Shown here piece by piece: positions 23,985-36,146 of a DNA stretch of 64,000 nt. Origin of the DNA: Cinnamomum chago (lineage: Eukaryota; Streptophyta; Magnoliopsida; Laurales; Lauraceae); contig CP142451.1 of assembly GCA_038049695.1 (NCBI GenBank), positions 126,515,501 through 126,579,500 of the forward strand, given 5' to 3'. The notes under the pieces were generated by a model. That model was not told the origin of the DNA, did no database searches, and was given only the letters and a program-made list of their open reading frames with translations. Numbering within the stretch: position 1 is the stretch's first letter; every line of letters begins with the position of its first letter. Position numbers and translations under genes: made by a program.

Positions 23985-25867
23985 TGTTAGGGATTTTGTA
24001 TTTGCAATTTGATGGATGCATTAACATATTCACATCATTTGAATTTACACTCATGCATTGTTTTAGAAAATCTTGAAATCTGGTTTTATACATGCATTGC
24101 TTTTAAGATTTGTAAAAGTATTGTTTTATGCATGTTTTGTTTCTAAACTTGGATGCATTGGTTTTAGAATTCAAACTCTTTTGAAAACCTAATTCTTTGT
24201 GCATTATATTTGGAAAATCATTTTGAGAATTTAGGTTTGAACCTTGCATACATTCATCACTTTCAGAATCAGTTTTGTATGTTTTTTTCATTTGAAAAGA
24301 GTTTTAGAAAATCAAGCTAGCCTATGAGTTTTAAATATTTCAAAATGTTTTAGACTTTTTATGTTCCATATTTTAAAACCCTTAAAATGATTTAAAACAT
24401 GTTTTTAAGCTTGATTTATTGGCCCAAAAAGTTCCACAAAGAAAATCTTTGAAAATTGCAAAACTGGAATTTGGGGCCCTGGCAGTGTCGCCGGTCGACC
24501 GAGACCTGCTTCCCGGTCGACCGGGAACACTGTCGGTCGAGTGTGCAGGTTCTGAACTGAAACCTGCCAACGGTCAAAAATATGACCGTTGTGCCTTCCC
24601 GGTCGACCGAGACCTCTTTGCAGGTCGACCGAGGATTAGCCGTTGGGCACTTTTTGGCTATAAAGTCCATTCATTTCCAACCCTTTTCAAGGCTTGACAC
24701 ATGAACTTTTGAGACCATTTTGGAGCCAAAGAAAGGGGAAGAAGTTGGAAAGGCTAGAGGGCTATTTGGAAATCAAATGCTTGAGTTTTAAAAAGGTAGA
24801 TCTTTACTTGTATTTTGATTTCCATTCAAATGAAATCCATGCATGCTTAAATCTTTGTTTTTCACTTATGCATGATTTCTAGAGAAGTTTAGCAAACTCA
24901 TTATCATCTTTGGAATATTAAGAATGGTTTGCAAACTCTCTTGACTAATTCACATGTTCTTAGACTTTAATATTCATACAACTTGTTTAGTTCATTTCTT
25001 CAAAGTTGTTTGAATCTTTTATATGATTAGTTTTATCTTCAATCATCATTTTATAAGCTTTGATTTTAAAATGCATCATGCATTCATTTAGGAGCTTCAT
25101 TGTAGAAATTGATTGAAGAAAAGCATTCATACACTTGTGCACACACTTTAACTTGTTTTAGTGTATGTTTGTAAGTTGAATTAAACTTTCATATTAGCCT
25201 ATGTAGAGGCAATTCAATTGTGCTTAAATTGTATCTCTTGGAGTGTTCTTTTGTGAAGACACCATCTTAGAGAAATCTTTATTTGTAAAGGTTATTGCTT
25301 AGCCTAAGAAAAGCATTGTGTAAAGGTTATTGCTTAGCCTAAGAAAAACATCTTGTAAGGTTATTGCTTAGCCTATAAAAGCACATTGAGAGGTTGTTGT
25401 TTAGCCTAGAAAAACAACATTGTAACAATCTTAGAGAAATCTTTATTTGTAAAGGTTATTGCTTAGCCTAAGAAAAACATTGTGTAAAGGTTATTGCTTA
25501 GCCTAAGAAAAGCATCTTGTAAGGTTATTGCTTAGCCTATAAAAGCACATTGAGAGGTTGTTGTTTAGCCTAGAAAAACAACATTGTAAGGGTTATTGCT
25601 TAGCCTAGTAAAAAGCATACATAGTGGAAATCCGGTGGGGTGATTGGATCACAAGCCGGTAGTGGACGTAGGCATTGAGGCCGAACCACTATAAACCTTG
25701 GTGTTGTGTTTGCTTGTGGTGATTTATTTATTAGCTTCCGCATTTTGTATGGTTAATCATCACATGTGACTAGTTGGTTTTAAAGAAATTAAAATTTGTC
25801 TAAATTGGTCATAGTTGTAGCACACCCTATTCACCCCCCTCTAGGGTTAGGATCCCAAGGACTTTCA
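23985..25867 (+). repeat. Copy A 3' LTR
   Basis: Same ends as the 5' LTR but about 160 bases longer. A four-unit block of the GGTTATTGCTTAGCC minisatellite is duplicated (nine units, about 25285-25610, against five). Several substitutions separate the two LTRs. Confidence 0.93.
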
Positions 25868-27488
25868 AGTAACAAGTTAGTAACAAAGTTAATGACAAAA
25901 GAAAAATAACAAGGTTAATAACAAGAACAAATGAACAATGTTAGATAGATCAAATGAGTAAGTGTGTGAAAATAAGTGAAAGATCAAGATGGAAATAAAC
26001 TAAAAGCATTCATGAAAACTAACTAATAAGGAGAACAAGATAGAAAATGAGTGGATGGAGATAAAAAGAAATGTGCTAAAAGTGTAAAATCAAAGGAGGA
26101 ATAAAAACAAACACATAAAAGGTATGAACAAATAAGCTAATGGATATGATGGTGTGGATAGAGAAATGGAGTGTGAGAATAAAAACAAGAGAATAAGTGT
26201 GTGGGAATGTGAATGCAATCAAGCTAAAGTAAGTAAAATAAGCAATAAGCAATACTAATGGATAGATTGAATCATCTAGAATCCACTAAGTGATACTAAT
26301 CCAATGCTAATGCTCTTCTATTTTCCCAAACAAATACTCAAATCTAATCACAAATCAATGCTTAGATTTGGAAAATATAACTTTAAAGCTCTAAGATAGA
26401 AATTAACAATCTAATAACCAAGATTTTCTTCCCTTCATAAAAGAAAAGATTCCTAATGACTATCTATTAAAAGTAAGCATAATCCATCAAAAGATATTAA
26501 CTCCTAAGCATGATTTATCAAACATAAGCATAGATAGTAAAAAGAATGCTAAGAAATAAAATAGGCATGGAAGGTAGCACATTGCAATGAAGAAAAATCT
26601 ATTCTAGCATGTTAAGCACATAAACAAAGGGAATTAAGAGCATAAGCAAAATGAATAGTATTAACTTAGCTTCTTCTAGAAGATCCAATCAAAGGGATTA
26701 GCCACCCATTGGAGAAGACAAAGCTTTCATTACAAATCTTCAAATTTTACAATGCTTTCCTCACTTTCTCTCTACAATTGCTCTCAATTTACATGAATAG
26801 CTTAAGTAAAGAGGAGGAGGCTCACCTTGCTTGTGTGTCTAATGCCTAGAGCTTCCTTCCTTATATAGGGACATTTTCTTTGCTCTTTTTGGTTTCTTTT
26901 CGATGTGGGACTTTACAAGAATGGAAATATGAACATATGAATGTAATTCTCGTGTTAGAAAACAGTCCCCAGATTGATGTGCAATTTTGACCCCCGAAAC
27001 GTTCGAATTGGGAAAAATGTTGTGAAATATGATTTTTAGATCTTAGAACAAGCTTTCCAATGCTTCTGAGATCACCTCAATTGAACATCCGAGTGAAAAG
27101 ATATGGTCAAAATACCAACCCAGGTCTTTCATTTTTCTTCTTATTGTTGGCATATCTTTGTCATTTCTTCATCCAATTGTCTTCCAAACTTATCCTTACA
27201 CTCTTTAACTCTTGAATCTCAACTTTAATATTCAAATTAATCTTCAATTAACACCTACAAAGAGAAACTAACATAATTGAGAGTATTTTTTAACATATTT
27301 TGTATGGAGGCCATTGGAACTCATATAAATGCATACAAATGACTATCTATAATGGAAAGATATGAGCAAAGCATGATGGGGAGGAAATTTATTATTTTTA
27401 TGCTAAAAATAGTGTTTTGAGTTCTTTTATCTTTGAAACCTCATAAAATAATGCTATGAAAGTGTATTTTTTGTGAACTCATCAAGAA

Positions 27489-27550
27489 ACGGTGGGGGTG
27501 TTGTGTTTGCTTACGAGACTGGTATTTGATAGATAAGAGGAAGCAATAGT
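27489..27550 (+). pseudogene. hAT transposase, displaced C-terminal end
   Basis: The frame reads TVGVLCLLTRLVF then a stop, like the final VLCLKDW segment of hAT transposases. It continues the reading interrupted at about 18124 and shows where the next element went in. Confidence 0.55.
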
Positions 27551-27936
27551 TAACATTAATGGAAGATTATGATCCAGCAGAATACATTAGTGGACTATGC
27601 ATATGATTTTTTACTTTTTCCTTCATTGTAATTTGTAAATATATAAGTTTTTCATTTCTTTTTTATTTTTATTTTCTAAAAAAGATTGTAAGGTTTTGAA
27701 AATAATCCTATTTAGAAACCTTCAAGAAGTTAAGATCCAAATGGTTCTCTTTTCTCAGTGGAGTAGGTCGAGTTTGATCGAACCACTTAAATATCTTTGT
27801 CATTCTCTGTGCTTGTGTTTTAATTTTTATTTTTAATACTGATAAGAAAAAAAAGAGAAAAATATGAAGGAGGCACGCCAGCCCGGCATGGCCCGACCCG
27901 CTCTTGCCCGGCCCATTTGACATGCCTAAATAACAT

Positions 27937-28845
27937 GTTGAATGAACTCCATTGATCCATGACTGCGTACAATGGACGGTTACACCGACTCGATCTCTTC
28001 TCGTCTGATGCTCTTATATTTTAATTTTACGGTTTTAAAACATTTTCAGGATGAATAATGAAACAGAATTCTTAGAAATCACTAGTACAAGAACGAAATA
28101 CTGAGTATGACCAGTGGCGGAGTTAAGATTTCTAGAGATGGGGTGGGGGGCGGATTTCTCTTTGGGAACTTCACTGGTTGAGTAGATTGAAGTAAAGCCT
28201 GTATGTTTCAGACAAAATGTTACATAAAAGTACACAATTTTAAAAAAGAAATTCCATCTTTTAAGAAAAAGAGGTGAAAAAGCAACATAATTTCTCAATT
28301 AAAAGCTAAAAATTACCCACTTTTTATACGAAAAGTAAAAAATATTTCCTATCAAACAACTAAAGACAAAATATCATCATCATCTCTTGATTTTAGCCTT
28401 TACTTCACTTAAGTCTCCGGGGTAAAGTTTTCAAACAATAGCGAGATACTTGAGAAAGAATATTTAAGAAAGAACTAGAAAAAACTAACATGTTAACATA
28501 ATATTGAGACTTTGAAATCATGTGTTCAATTTAAACAATAAACTAGTTATTAGATTTATCTCAAAAATGGTAAAAAGGATGAATTGTATTGCTCAGTACA
28601 TCCAACAACATTCAATAGTAGGCCCATAGAGAAGAATTTCTAGTTGCATGATTTTAGCGCATTTATTTGTGGAAAATATCTGCCTACTCATTGCACATTG
28701 GAACCATCCAATGGATATATGATACGGAAGACTCACTGAATTTATGGGGGAAGCGTACTATCCTATAATAACTCTATTATATATTCTAGTAACGAGAAAC
28801 TCACTGTACTCAGGTTGGAGGATATGCATTTATTAGACTAGGAGC
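27937..28845. other. Intergenic, no gene recognised
   Basis: AT-rich. CCAGTGGCGGAGTTAAGATTT near 28110 followed by GGGGTGGGGGGCGG is a string often found in decayed plant transposons, but no boundary could be set. Confidence 0.4.
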
Positions 28846-29121
28846 GTGATAACTGGAATTCTTTGGAGTGATATTTATCAATCAGTGTATGCAGCAATTG
28901 AGCATTCTCTTGATTATTATCTCCGCGTTTTGCATGTCATACAGATTATCCCTAATCTTGTCACCCATATTTGTATTGAATCGGATTCTGATCTTACCCA
29001 AGCCTTGAGATGCCCATCAAAATCTCCATGGACAACGAGATTTCAAGTGAGGAAAATAGTTTCCAACATGAATAGATTTGAGAATATTCATTTCTCCATT
29101 ATTCATCCTCATACAATTTAA
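28846..29121 (+). pseudogene. Relic of an RNase H-like (RVT_3) domain
   Basis: A 91-residue frame contains HICIESDSDLTQAL, then PW, then IVSNMNRFENIHFSIIHP. This spacing recalls the plant RVT_3 RNase H-like domain (ESDS..., W..., I..., F..HV.R) found in LINEs and free-standing copies. Only part of the domain is present and there is no clear gene around it. Confidence 0.4.
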
Positions 29122-29149
29122 TTCAGCAAAAAAGTTTCCAAAAGTAAAA

Positions 29150-29760
29150 TGGTCGCAGTTGAATTAATGCCAATGAAAATGAAAAGGAGAAGAAGAAGAA
29201 AAAGAGAGAGAGGAAGAAGATGGGCGCGATGGCGCAAGTGATGCAGGATGTGCGCAGTGACACAGTGGCGTGGCACACTGGGAAGAAAAGAAGACTGGAG
29301 GAGAAGGAGAAGAGAGAAAGAAAAGAAAAGGAGAAAATAGAAAAGGAAGAGGAAGAAGAGGATGATGGGCGGCTGGGTGTTGGACGTATGCAAGTGTAGG
29401 TGGGTGCAAGGAAGAGGGATAAGAGAAGAAGGAGGAAGAGACAACAAAGAAAGGAAGAAGAGAAGGAGAGTGCTAGGCGTGTGTGCGCCGATGATGGAAG
29501 AAGAAGGGAGATGGCTTGGTGACGCAGGGAGGAAGGAGAGAAGAGAGGGAGGAAGGAGAGAAGAGAGGGAGGAAAAGAAAACGAAAACAAAAAGAAAGAA
29601 AGAAAGAAAGAAAGAAAGAAGAAGGTGGAGATGGGGATGTTGTGAGTGGTGGATGCAAGAGTGTAGGGGATGGCAGGGGAGGAGAAGAAGTGAGATGAAG
29701 GTAGAAGGGAAGAAAGAAAGAGAGAAGAAAAAATGAAAAAAGCATATCCCCGCTCGTATA
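29150..29760 (+). repeat. Purine-rich (GA) low-complexity tract
   Basis: About 600 bases are strongly purine-rich on the plus strand, with GAAGAAG, GGAGAGAAGA and (AAAG)n runs, e.g. 29588-29625. The open frames here on both strands are compositional. Short purine tandem duplications occur at 29525-29575. Confidence 0.75.
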
Positions 29761-29988
29761 TAAAGGTGGGCATGGATATCACTGCTAGGCGAAGCGACAA
29801 AAATATAATTGAAAAGCCCCTAAGACTATTATGATCATTTTATATCTTCTAGGATTTTTTTAGTCTATAGTGAGTCTAATGAGATTTTTTCCATTAAATC
29901 CCAAAAAGATAGGAAAAGAGGAGTAAATTTCCCACTGCAAACAGGATATTATAATGAAGAAAGCGAGAGAGCCTATAAAGCGTGGTGA

Positions 29989-30304
29989 GGGGGTTCTGCT
30001 GTAGGTAGAATCGAACGGCTGTGGGTCATCCAATAGCTGGTATTTTCTAATGTGTGTGATGGAGATCTGATGGTCGGCGAAGTTGGATGGATGGTAGGGA
30101 TGAGTGTGTGCCGAAAGTGGGTTGAGAGAGAAAAGGTTGAAGAGAGAGAAAAGGGTTTTTGAAAGTGGATTGAAGAGAGAGAAAAGGTTTTAAAATACAA
30201 GATATCTTTTTAATTTTGTTTCATTTAGAAAATACCAGTCATTGGATGCTGGGTTAAACTCATAGCCGTTCATTCTACCAACAGTAACTACAGCAGACCC
30301 CTTC
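29989..30304. mobile_element. Fold-back/MITE-like inverted repeat
   Basis: Left arm GGGGTTCTGCTGTAG...GAACGGCTGTG...CCAATAGCTGGTATTTTC is matched in reverse at the right end (GAAAATACCAGTCATTGG...AGCCGTTCATTC...CTACAGCAGACCCC). Arms are about 65-80 bases with mismatches. The loop has GAGAGAGAAAAGG repeats. Target duplication was not resolved. Confidence 0.7.
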
Positions 30305-32260
30305 AGGTACCTTCCATCTCTGCAGCCGTACATAATAATTGGAGACATGTAAATTTTTTTTTTTTTTTGTTACTATACACTATTTTTTAAAATTTTATCC
30401 CTCGTTTCCAAAAGCAAATGGGGACGCAGGAAAACTCCCAATTCTTTTTCACGCAGAAAACGCCCATTCTCAACATCCAATGAGGATTAAGAATAAAGAT
30501 AATATATGCTGACATAAGCATTCCTAACTTCCATTACCTCCTCCTTTCAACTAACTAAATATCATATCCAATTTCTTTTGTAGTCAATCTCATCTCCTAA
30601 AACTAGGTAATCCAGCCAACTTTGCAACTTTAGCTGCAGTCATACTACATACATGTTCTTCTTTCATGGAAATATTTAAAAAAATCCTAGGCTCTACATG
30701 GAACATTGCTGCTTTACAATGGCTTGAATTCTAATTGGTGTGACCCACCACATGATGACATTAATCATAAAAATTCATAACCCAATGAAGCTTTAGATTT
30801 TCTTTGATGGAAATCTAGTATAAAATCCCAAGGTTTCACATGGGAGATTGCTAATTCACAAAGGCACGTTATCTAATTGAAGTGGCCCGCCAGATGCGAT
30901 TAAATTCGTTGGCAGTTATTGTGCATGGCAATATGTCAAATCTATCAGGGGACCATCTTATTTTTAATCAATGATAGATAACGGCTTGATTGGTATCAAA
31001 CTAATGCAATTCTTGGTGTTAATTATTACTTTCATCATAGCATGGCAGGACCCACTTATTTTTGTATTAAATTCTATTGACAGTTAACGGTCAAATTTGT
31101 GACAAATTAGAAACAAATGCAAATTCACTAGACCTAGATAAGTTGAAAGGCTAGGATTTATCTAAATATTTGTGTGAAAGGCTTTATCCAAAGCTGTGCC
31201 CAACTACATATACAAAATAAAGATGAGAAAAGAAAGAGGGTTGCGTAGCGTGTAATGCACATCCCCTTGCCTCTAGGTAATTGGGAGGGAGGGAGGGAGT
31301 AGAAATGTGATCAGACAATAACTGTTTTTTTAAACAAGAGAAAAGTTTGGAAAAGATTGTTGCCTTTCAAGAGTGACAGTTATTGCCTTTTAAACAAAGA
31401 GCTTTTTATATATACACCCCTAAGATTTGTAAGATTTGTAAATAGGTCATTGAGATTTTAGGATTTGCAAATAGACCCCTGCAGTTTTATTTTAATACTT
31501 TCCGTGTCTCCAAAATCAATAGTCTTCCAACCACCATAGGTTTTTAGTTCGAAATGACACTTTTGTTCATCTTTTTTATCCTTATATGAATAATTTGAAA
31601 AGCTTGGACTCAATTTTTTTTATTATAAAGCATTAACATTGAAAATTGCACTTAGTGGAAGAAAACAACCCTACATAAATTCAATTTTTATCAATACATG
31701 ACTCATTTTATTAAAACCAGATTGATTATGATGACAATCAGCACCTGTACTTATAATTGGTTATGATTTATCCAATCCATACATGACCCACCATTGGATT
31801 GCTGAAAGTTTCAAAATATATGATTCCGCTCCATATGTAGGGGGTGCAAAAGAAATATTGGGGAAATGACAGATGTAAAAAAAATTAGTTTTTAGAATTT
31901 ATGAGGGGGTGGGAATGTGTTTGGCTCTATGTAAAAGAAATATTGGAAAAATGGGCAAATGTCAAGAAACATATTAATTCTTAGGATTTGAGGGGGAATG
32001 GGGGGCTTTTAAACTTTTCTCAGAGATGGGTGGGGGCTTCAGTTCCCAAGTCCTGGTACCTGGGTCCACCTCCGGTCATGTACAAGAGAGAGTTATTAAG
32101 AGAAATTATTGGGACTTTAGATAAAATAATAACATTTTTGTATATAATAATACGCTTATTTTGTTTAATGGATGGAAGGGCAAAGCTGTTATTTATATAA
32201 AAATTCAAGACAAGTCTCATGGTGGTTGCCCATTATTATTAGGAATGTTGATTTAGGGGA
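30305..32260. other. Intergenic/upstream of MYB duplicate, no gene recognised
   Basis: AT-rich sequence with a short GGGAGGGAGGGAGGG run near 31285. MYB exon 1 of the duplicate was not found here. Confidence 0.4.
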
Positions 32261-32459
32261 CATGAAGAGTTGCAGACTTTTAGTTGGTTAAACTATCTCA
32301 AGCCAAATATCAAAAGAGGAGAGTTCGACGAAGACGAAGTGGATCTCATTATCAGACTTCACAAGCTCTTGGGCAACAGGGACGCGAAACAAACTAGTTT
32401 CCCGCAATTTTTTTTCTTTTTTGTGTTGAGGGAGTATGGAGAGAGAAATTGAGAACGCA

Positions 32460-34240
32460 CCCAAAGTTGTTTATTGCATTCTACTAAATCTCATTACATG
32501 CACAAATATGCATAGGAAAATCTAAGCATACTTGCTAAGCAAGAGATCTACCCACAATAGGAAACCCAATAAAATAAGCTAACCCTATGCAAAATATAAT
32601 CCTACCATATATAGCGTGATCGGCCCAACCACTCCGGCATGTGTGCCGAGTCAGCGATGACTTATACAAGTGGTCCCTTTTGTCCGAGGAAAACTAAGAG
32701 GGTCTTTATTGTGTATTCCGCATCTAAGGTGATTTTTTTAATAAAATCCTCAAAAAAAAAAAAAAAAAAAAAAAAAACTAGGGAAGCATTCAACCCATTA
32801 ATTTTTTTTTCTTAAAATTAGCTTCTTTATATCATTCCATTTAATATGAGTCCACCTCAACATAATTTCTAATGAATAGTTTAATACACCTCTCATTCGT
32901 AGGGGAAGAGCATTCTTTTTGTTAACAAAAATAAAAAAAATAGAATTGCAGGGTTGCGTTTTCTAGTTCCTTTCTCTATATAAATTTTCAAATTGGTTCA
33001 GCCCGTAAAAGAAGATAGCATTTATTATCAGTCTAACCAATCAAATGTATAAATATTTTCGGATTTAGGATTTTTTAATACAATATGTAAAATGTAAAAT
33101 TTTAAATTTTTCTTTATAGATTCTTCTGATAATTATCTCATTCTTATGGATGGTTTTCAATTTCTTGTCATACGTAAATTATGACTATATTTTTAATACA
33201 TCACTTTATTATGGGGAAAACATCATCCCAAATAAATTCCTCGTGTTATTATCCTGATATTATGATGGCAGGGCTTATAATTGTGGATAGATTTTTGAAA
33301 TATTGAGATAATATCACAATATTTTCTAATAGTGCTAAACTTCGCATTAATATCATGATATTTTAAAGTGTATATAAAAACAGTTATAATATTGAAACAG
33401 ATGCGTAAAAATGAGAATTCTATAAAATAGCTTTTAACAATATCTTAATTATTTATTTATTAGAGATCTTTCCATTACAAGACAAATTTCCAATAACAAT
33501 ATTTATGTCATTGCCATCTTCAATACCGAATGCCATGACTAGGGATGGTAATGTGTTTTTTTCTTTTTTCTAACCCAATGTAGAGCTTGAGACCTAAGAA
33601 ATAGCCTGCACACACATGGAAAGACAGTCCGCACAATCAGAAAGAAGGCCCACACAAATGGGGAAAGGTGACCTACGCAGTGTTCCAACCCTTGGCAACA
33701 AAGTGAGAACCGCAGTCACTTACTAGTGAGGGAAGTGGCCTTTTTTTATGGTATCTGATACTAAACCCACCCTGGTTTGGTATAAATAATGTCGGGTCTA
33801 CTGGTGTTTATCTTTTAGAGCTGTTAAAATTATAAATATATCTTCAAATTCAGTTAAAGGAAGAATTGAACCATTGACCTCACCCAGGTGTGGATTCAGG
33901 AAAATTATCTTGCAGGACCACTATCTATCTAAAAAGAAAAAAACTTGGGGTCATATGTAAAATATGCATAGAATCTTCTAAAAGCCTAAAGTGGTTTGAT
34001 ATATACAATATTTTAGGGGGCCAAAGCCAACCCCAGCCCCCTCTGATTCCGTCGATGACCTCAGCTTTTACCTTTGTCAATGTCATTATCAACAAAGTTA
34101 TAGTTTTTACCAAAAAAACTAAGTTATAGTTATTTTTACAAGTAATGCTTTAGTAAGAAATATTTATACTAATCATTAAATCCAGATCCACCCTAAATTT
34201 GACCAATATCGATTGCAGCCATCCCTACATGACTAACATA
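32460..34240. other. Intron/insertion sequence of MYB pseudogene
   Basis: No gene. 33110-33370 weakly matches 13420-13620 of the first MYB intron. 33885-34060 has a GTGGATTCAGGAAAATT...CCCCAGCCCCCTC pattern common in decayed transposons. A (A)n run lies at 32752-32776. Confidence 0.4.
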
Positions 34241-34439
34241 ACTCAAGATTACAATGTTTTAAGTAGCTCTAACAATGCTTGCAATGTATACCGGTGGTCT
34301 CTCATAGCAGGTAGGCTTCCAGGAAGAACTGCAAATGATATAAAGAAGTACTGGAACTGTCACCTGAGTAAAACACTATCCATGCAACAAGGGGTGCAAT
34401 TTCAGATTTAAGTCACTAAAAACTACTGCAACAACTACT

Positions 34440-34729
34440 CTTTAGAGCCCGTTTGGTAATTTACTTTTAAAATAAAGTGGAGTGAAGTGAAATGAAAAGA
34501 ATGAATAAAATATAAATAAGTTATGATGATATTTTGTTTTTAATTGTTTGGAATGGAATATTTTTGACTTTTTGTATAGAGAAATGTAGATTTTTTGTCT
34601 TTTAGTGAATAAATGTAGTTGTTTTTTGACTTTTTTTGAAAAAGATGGAGGAAATTTTTGTAAAAAGTGTTTTTGATGGGATGTTTAACTTAAGTTGACT
34701 TTATTAGTAAATTTACCAAACGAGCCCTA
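34440..34729. mobile_element. MITE in MYB pseudogene exon 3
   Basis: Ends are inverted: TAGAGCCCGTTTGGTAATTT on the left and AAATTTACCAAACGAGCCCTA on the right. It separates exon 3 DNA that is continuous in the first MYB gene. GCCCGTTTGG ends are typical of plant hAT-type MITEs. The target duplication is unclear because adjacent exon bases are missing. Confidence 0.7.
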
Positions 34730-35053
34730 ATTCAAAATGGTTGAATGGGACCGGTTCGACCATATAGTTGAAGCCCAACTGCAAAAGATGATCAATAATA
34801 ATGCGATGCCGGGGTCCCCTCAAGAGTAGAGTATGTTATAGTGGAAAAGTCTATTGGCTGAGATGGAAAAGGATACATGGTGGTCGAAAAGTGGGAAAGT
34901 TGGAAAAGAAGAGGCGCTGCCTCTGAACTTAGGGGTGGAGGCCAGATGGAGAGGATGAGTGAGGAAGGAGATGGGTTGATGATGGAAGGAGGATTAGGTG
35001 AGTTGGATAACATGATTTTGGACTTCGACCTTGGGGGTCTAATGGTGATGTAA

Positions 35054-36146
35054 TAGCAAACAACCATCTCATATTGCTAGTGTACCCCAGTCTATCTAAC
35101 TCATTGCGCCTCTATACTTCCATCAGCAGGAAGGTCGAGAATTACCCGTACGTGGATTGACACAGAAGAAAGTTTCGCACCGATCAAGTGTTGCGCTCAC
35201 TATCAGAATTAATCACATTTACATGATCAATCGGAGGTCAGACCAACTCTAATCGATCTGAAACTCTGCCAACACTAATCTGTTACTAGCACAGTAACCC
35301 GCCATCACCACGGTATCTCCCTGCATAGCAAAATAAATAATCATACATTAAAAAGGTTATAGAAATACCTATTTTCATAGTGCAAATTGCATAAAATGAA
35401 AATAGAAAAATTCAAGCAAAAAGAGAATAGAAAAGATGGGTTAGAAGAGAATTTTTATATAAAGGAACAACTGAAACTTTAAAAAGTTGAAAGTAGATGT
35501 GAGTAGTTTGATGAGACAGTTATAAGTAGGTAATTGCATGAGATAAATAGTACTGGAAAGAAAATGTAGAACATTTGAAAAAAAAAGAAAAGAAAGCATA
35601 ACTTCCGGTCAAAATTAAGCCCAAAACCTTCTAGCTTATAATATAGTAAAATGGCAGCTATTTTGAGACGTCTAAGTTTCATAGGTGGACACCGCTGATG
35701 AATTAATAGGGGTGGCCTCTGAGATTTCCTTCGTTCTGATTGTTCACAAGTTGTGGCGACTTCAACAACAACAGGTGATAATATGAAATTGCACCAGTTC
35801 ATACCTTCCGATTTGTGAGCATGATTGTAATCTGTAGACGTGGATATAACCCAAAGACTTTATATGTTGTGTATGATTTTATATGAAGGCCATTTTATAA
35901 ATTACATATTACTTAACAGCACGTTTGTGCATAGGCTACTTCTATCTCCATGGAAAGATGAAATTGTTACATTAACAAATTCTATAGTTTTTAAATACAT
36001 CGGAAAAGGTTTTCTGAGGAAGTTAGAAAATATTCATGTTTTGGTGCAAAAAGTTTTTTCTTGAGGAATTGGTGCTAATGCACTGATTGGTGCAGTTACA
36101 GATTTCTTTAATGAAAACTACTGGTGGGTGGGTCGGGGAGTGTTTG
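35054..36146. other. 3' flank of MYB pseudogene
   Basis: Similar to the 3' flank of the first MYB (15100-15480). No gene seen. Confidence 0.5.

Larger units (their letters stand above)
18405..25867 (+). mobile_element. Gag-only Copia-type LTR retrotransposon, copy A
   Basis: TG...CA LTRs, PBS, polypurine tract and a 5-bp target duplication AGTAA (18400-18404 and 25868-25872) are all present. The internal region is only about 3.9 kb and contains a Gag-like frame but no protease, integrase, reverse transcriptase or RNase H. LTRs differ by several substitutions and a block duplication, so it is older than copy B at 49283-57230. It must have been mobilised by enzymes supplied elsewhere. Confidence 0.92.
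18130..27485 (+). repeat. Unclassified non-coding repeat inside the hAT transposase, split by copy A
   Basis: The repeat occupies 18130-18404 and about 25873-27485. It starts near TTTTCCGCAAGTATACGG and ends in TTTGTGAACTCATC. An AGAA at both junctions may be the target duplication. Inside are AT-rich, gene-free sequence, CTTCCTTATATAGGGACA at about 26855-26875 (promoter-like) and a GATGTGGGACTTTAC string. The class was not recognised. A partial second copy lies at 2035-8165. Confidence 0.6.
15527..27928 (+). mobile_element. hAT DNA transposon with nested insertions
   Basis: Left end TAGGCACGTCAAATGGGCC at 15527; right end reads TAGGCATGTCAAATGGGCC on the minus strand, ending at 27928. The 8-bp flanks are GATAACAT (15519-15526) and AATAACAT (27929-27936), seven of eight matching, as expected for hAT. 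Subterminal DNA (15540-15720 and 27875-27915) is rich in GGCCCG-type strings. Decayed transposase lies between. About 9.4 kb of the span is later insertions (about 18130-27485). Confidence 0.88.
32264..35053 (+). pseudogene. Tandem duplicate R2R3-MYB pseudogene
   Basis: Exon 2 remnant 32264-32379 reads [15 protein letters not shown] and [15 protein letters not shown], with a frameshift just after SCRL. Exon 3 starts at 34294 ([26 protein letters not shown]). Its tail resumes after an insertion at about 34729-35053 with a decayed acidic end. Splice sites are lost: the exon 2 donor is GG (32380-32381) and the exon 3 acceptor is CG instead of AG (34292-34293). Exon 1 was not found. Flanks and intron resemble the 8944-15021 gene, so it is a local duplicate of the same subgroup-6 type, clearly inactive. 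Confidence 0.85.

Noticed and set aside
29123-29800. 225-residue and other long frames on both strands
   Set aside because: They follow purine/pyrimidine bias (Ser/Leu/Phe or Arg/Lys/Glu only), with no gene-like features.
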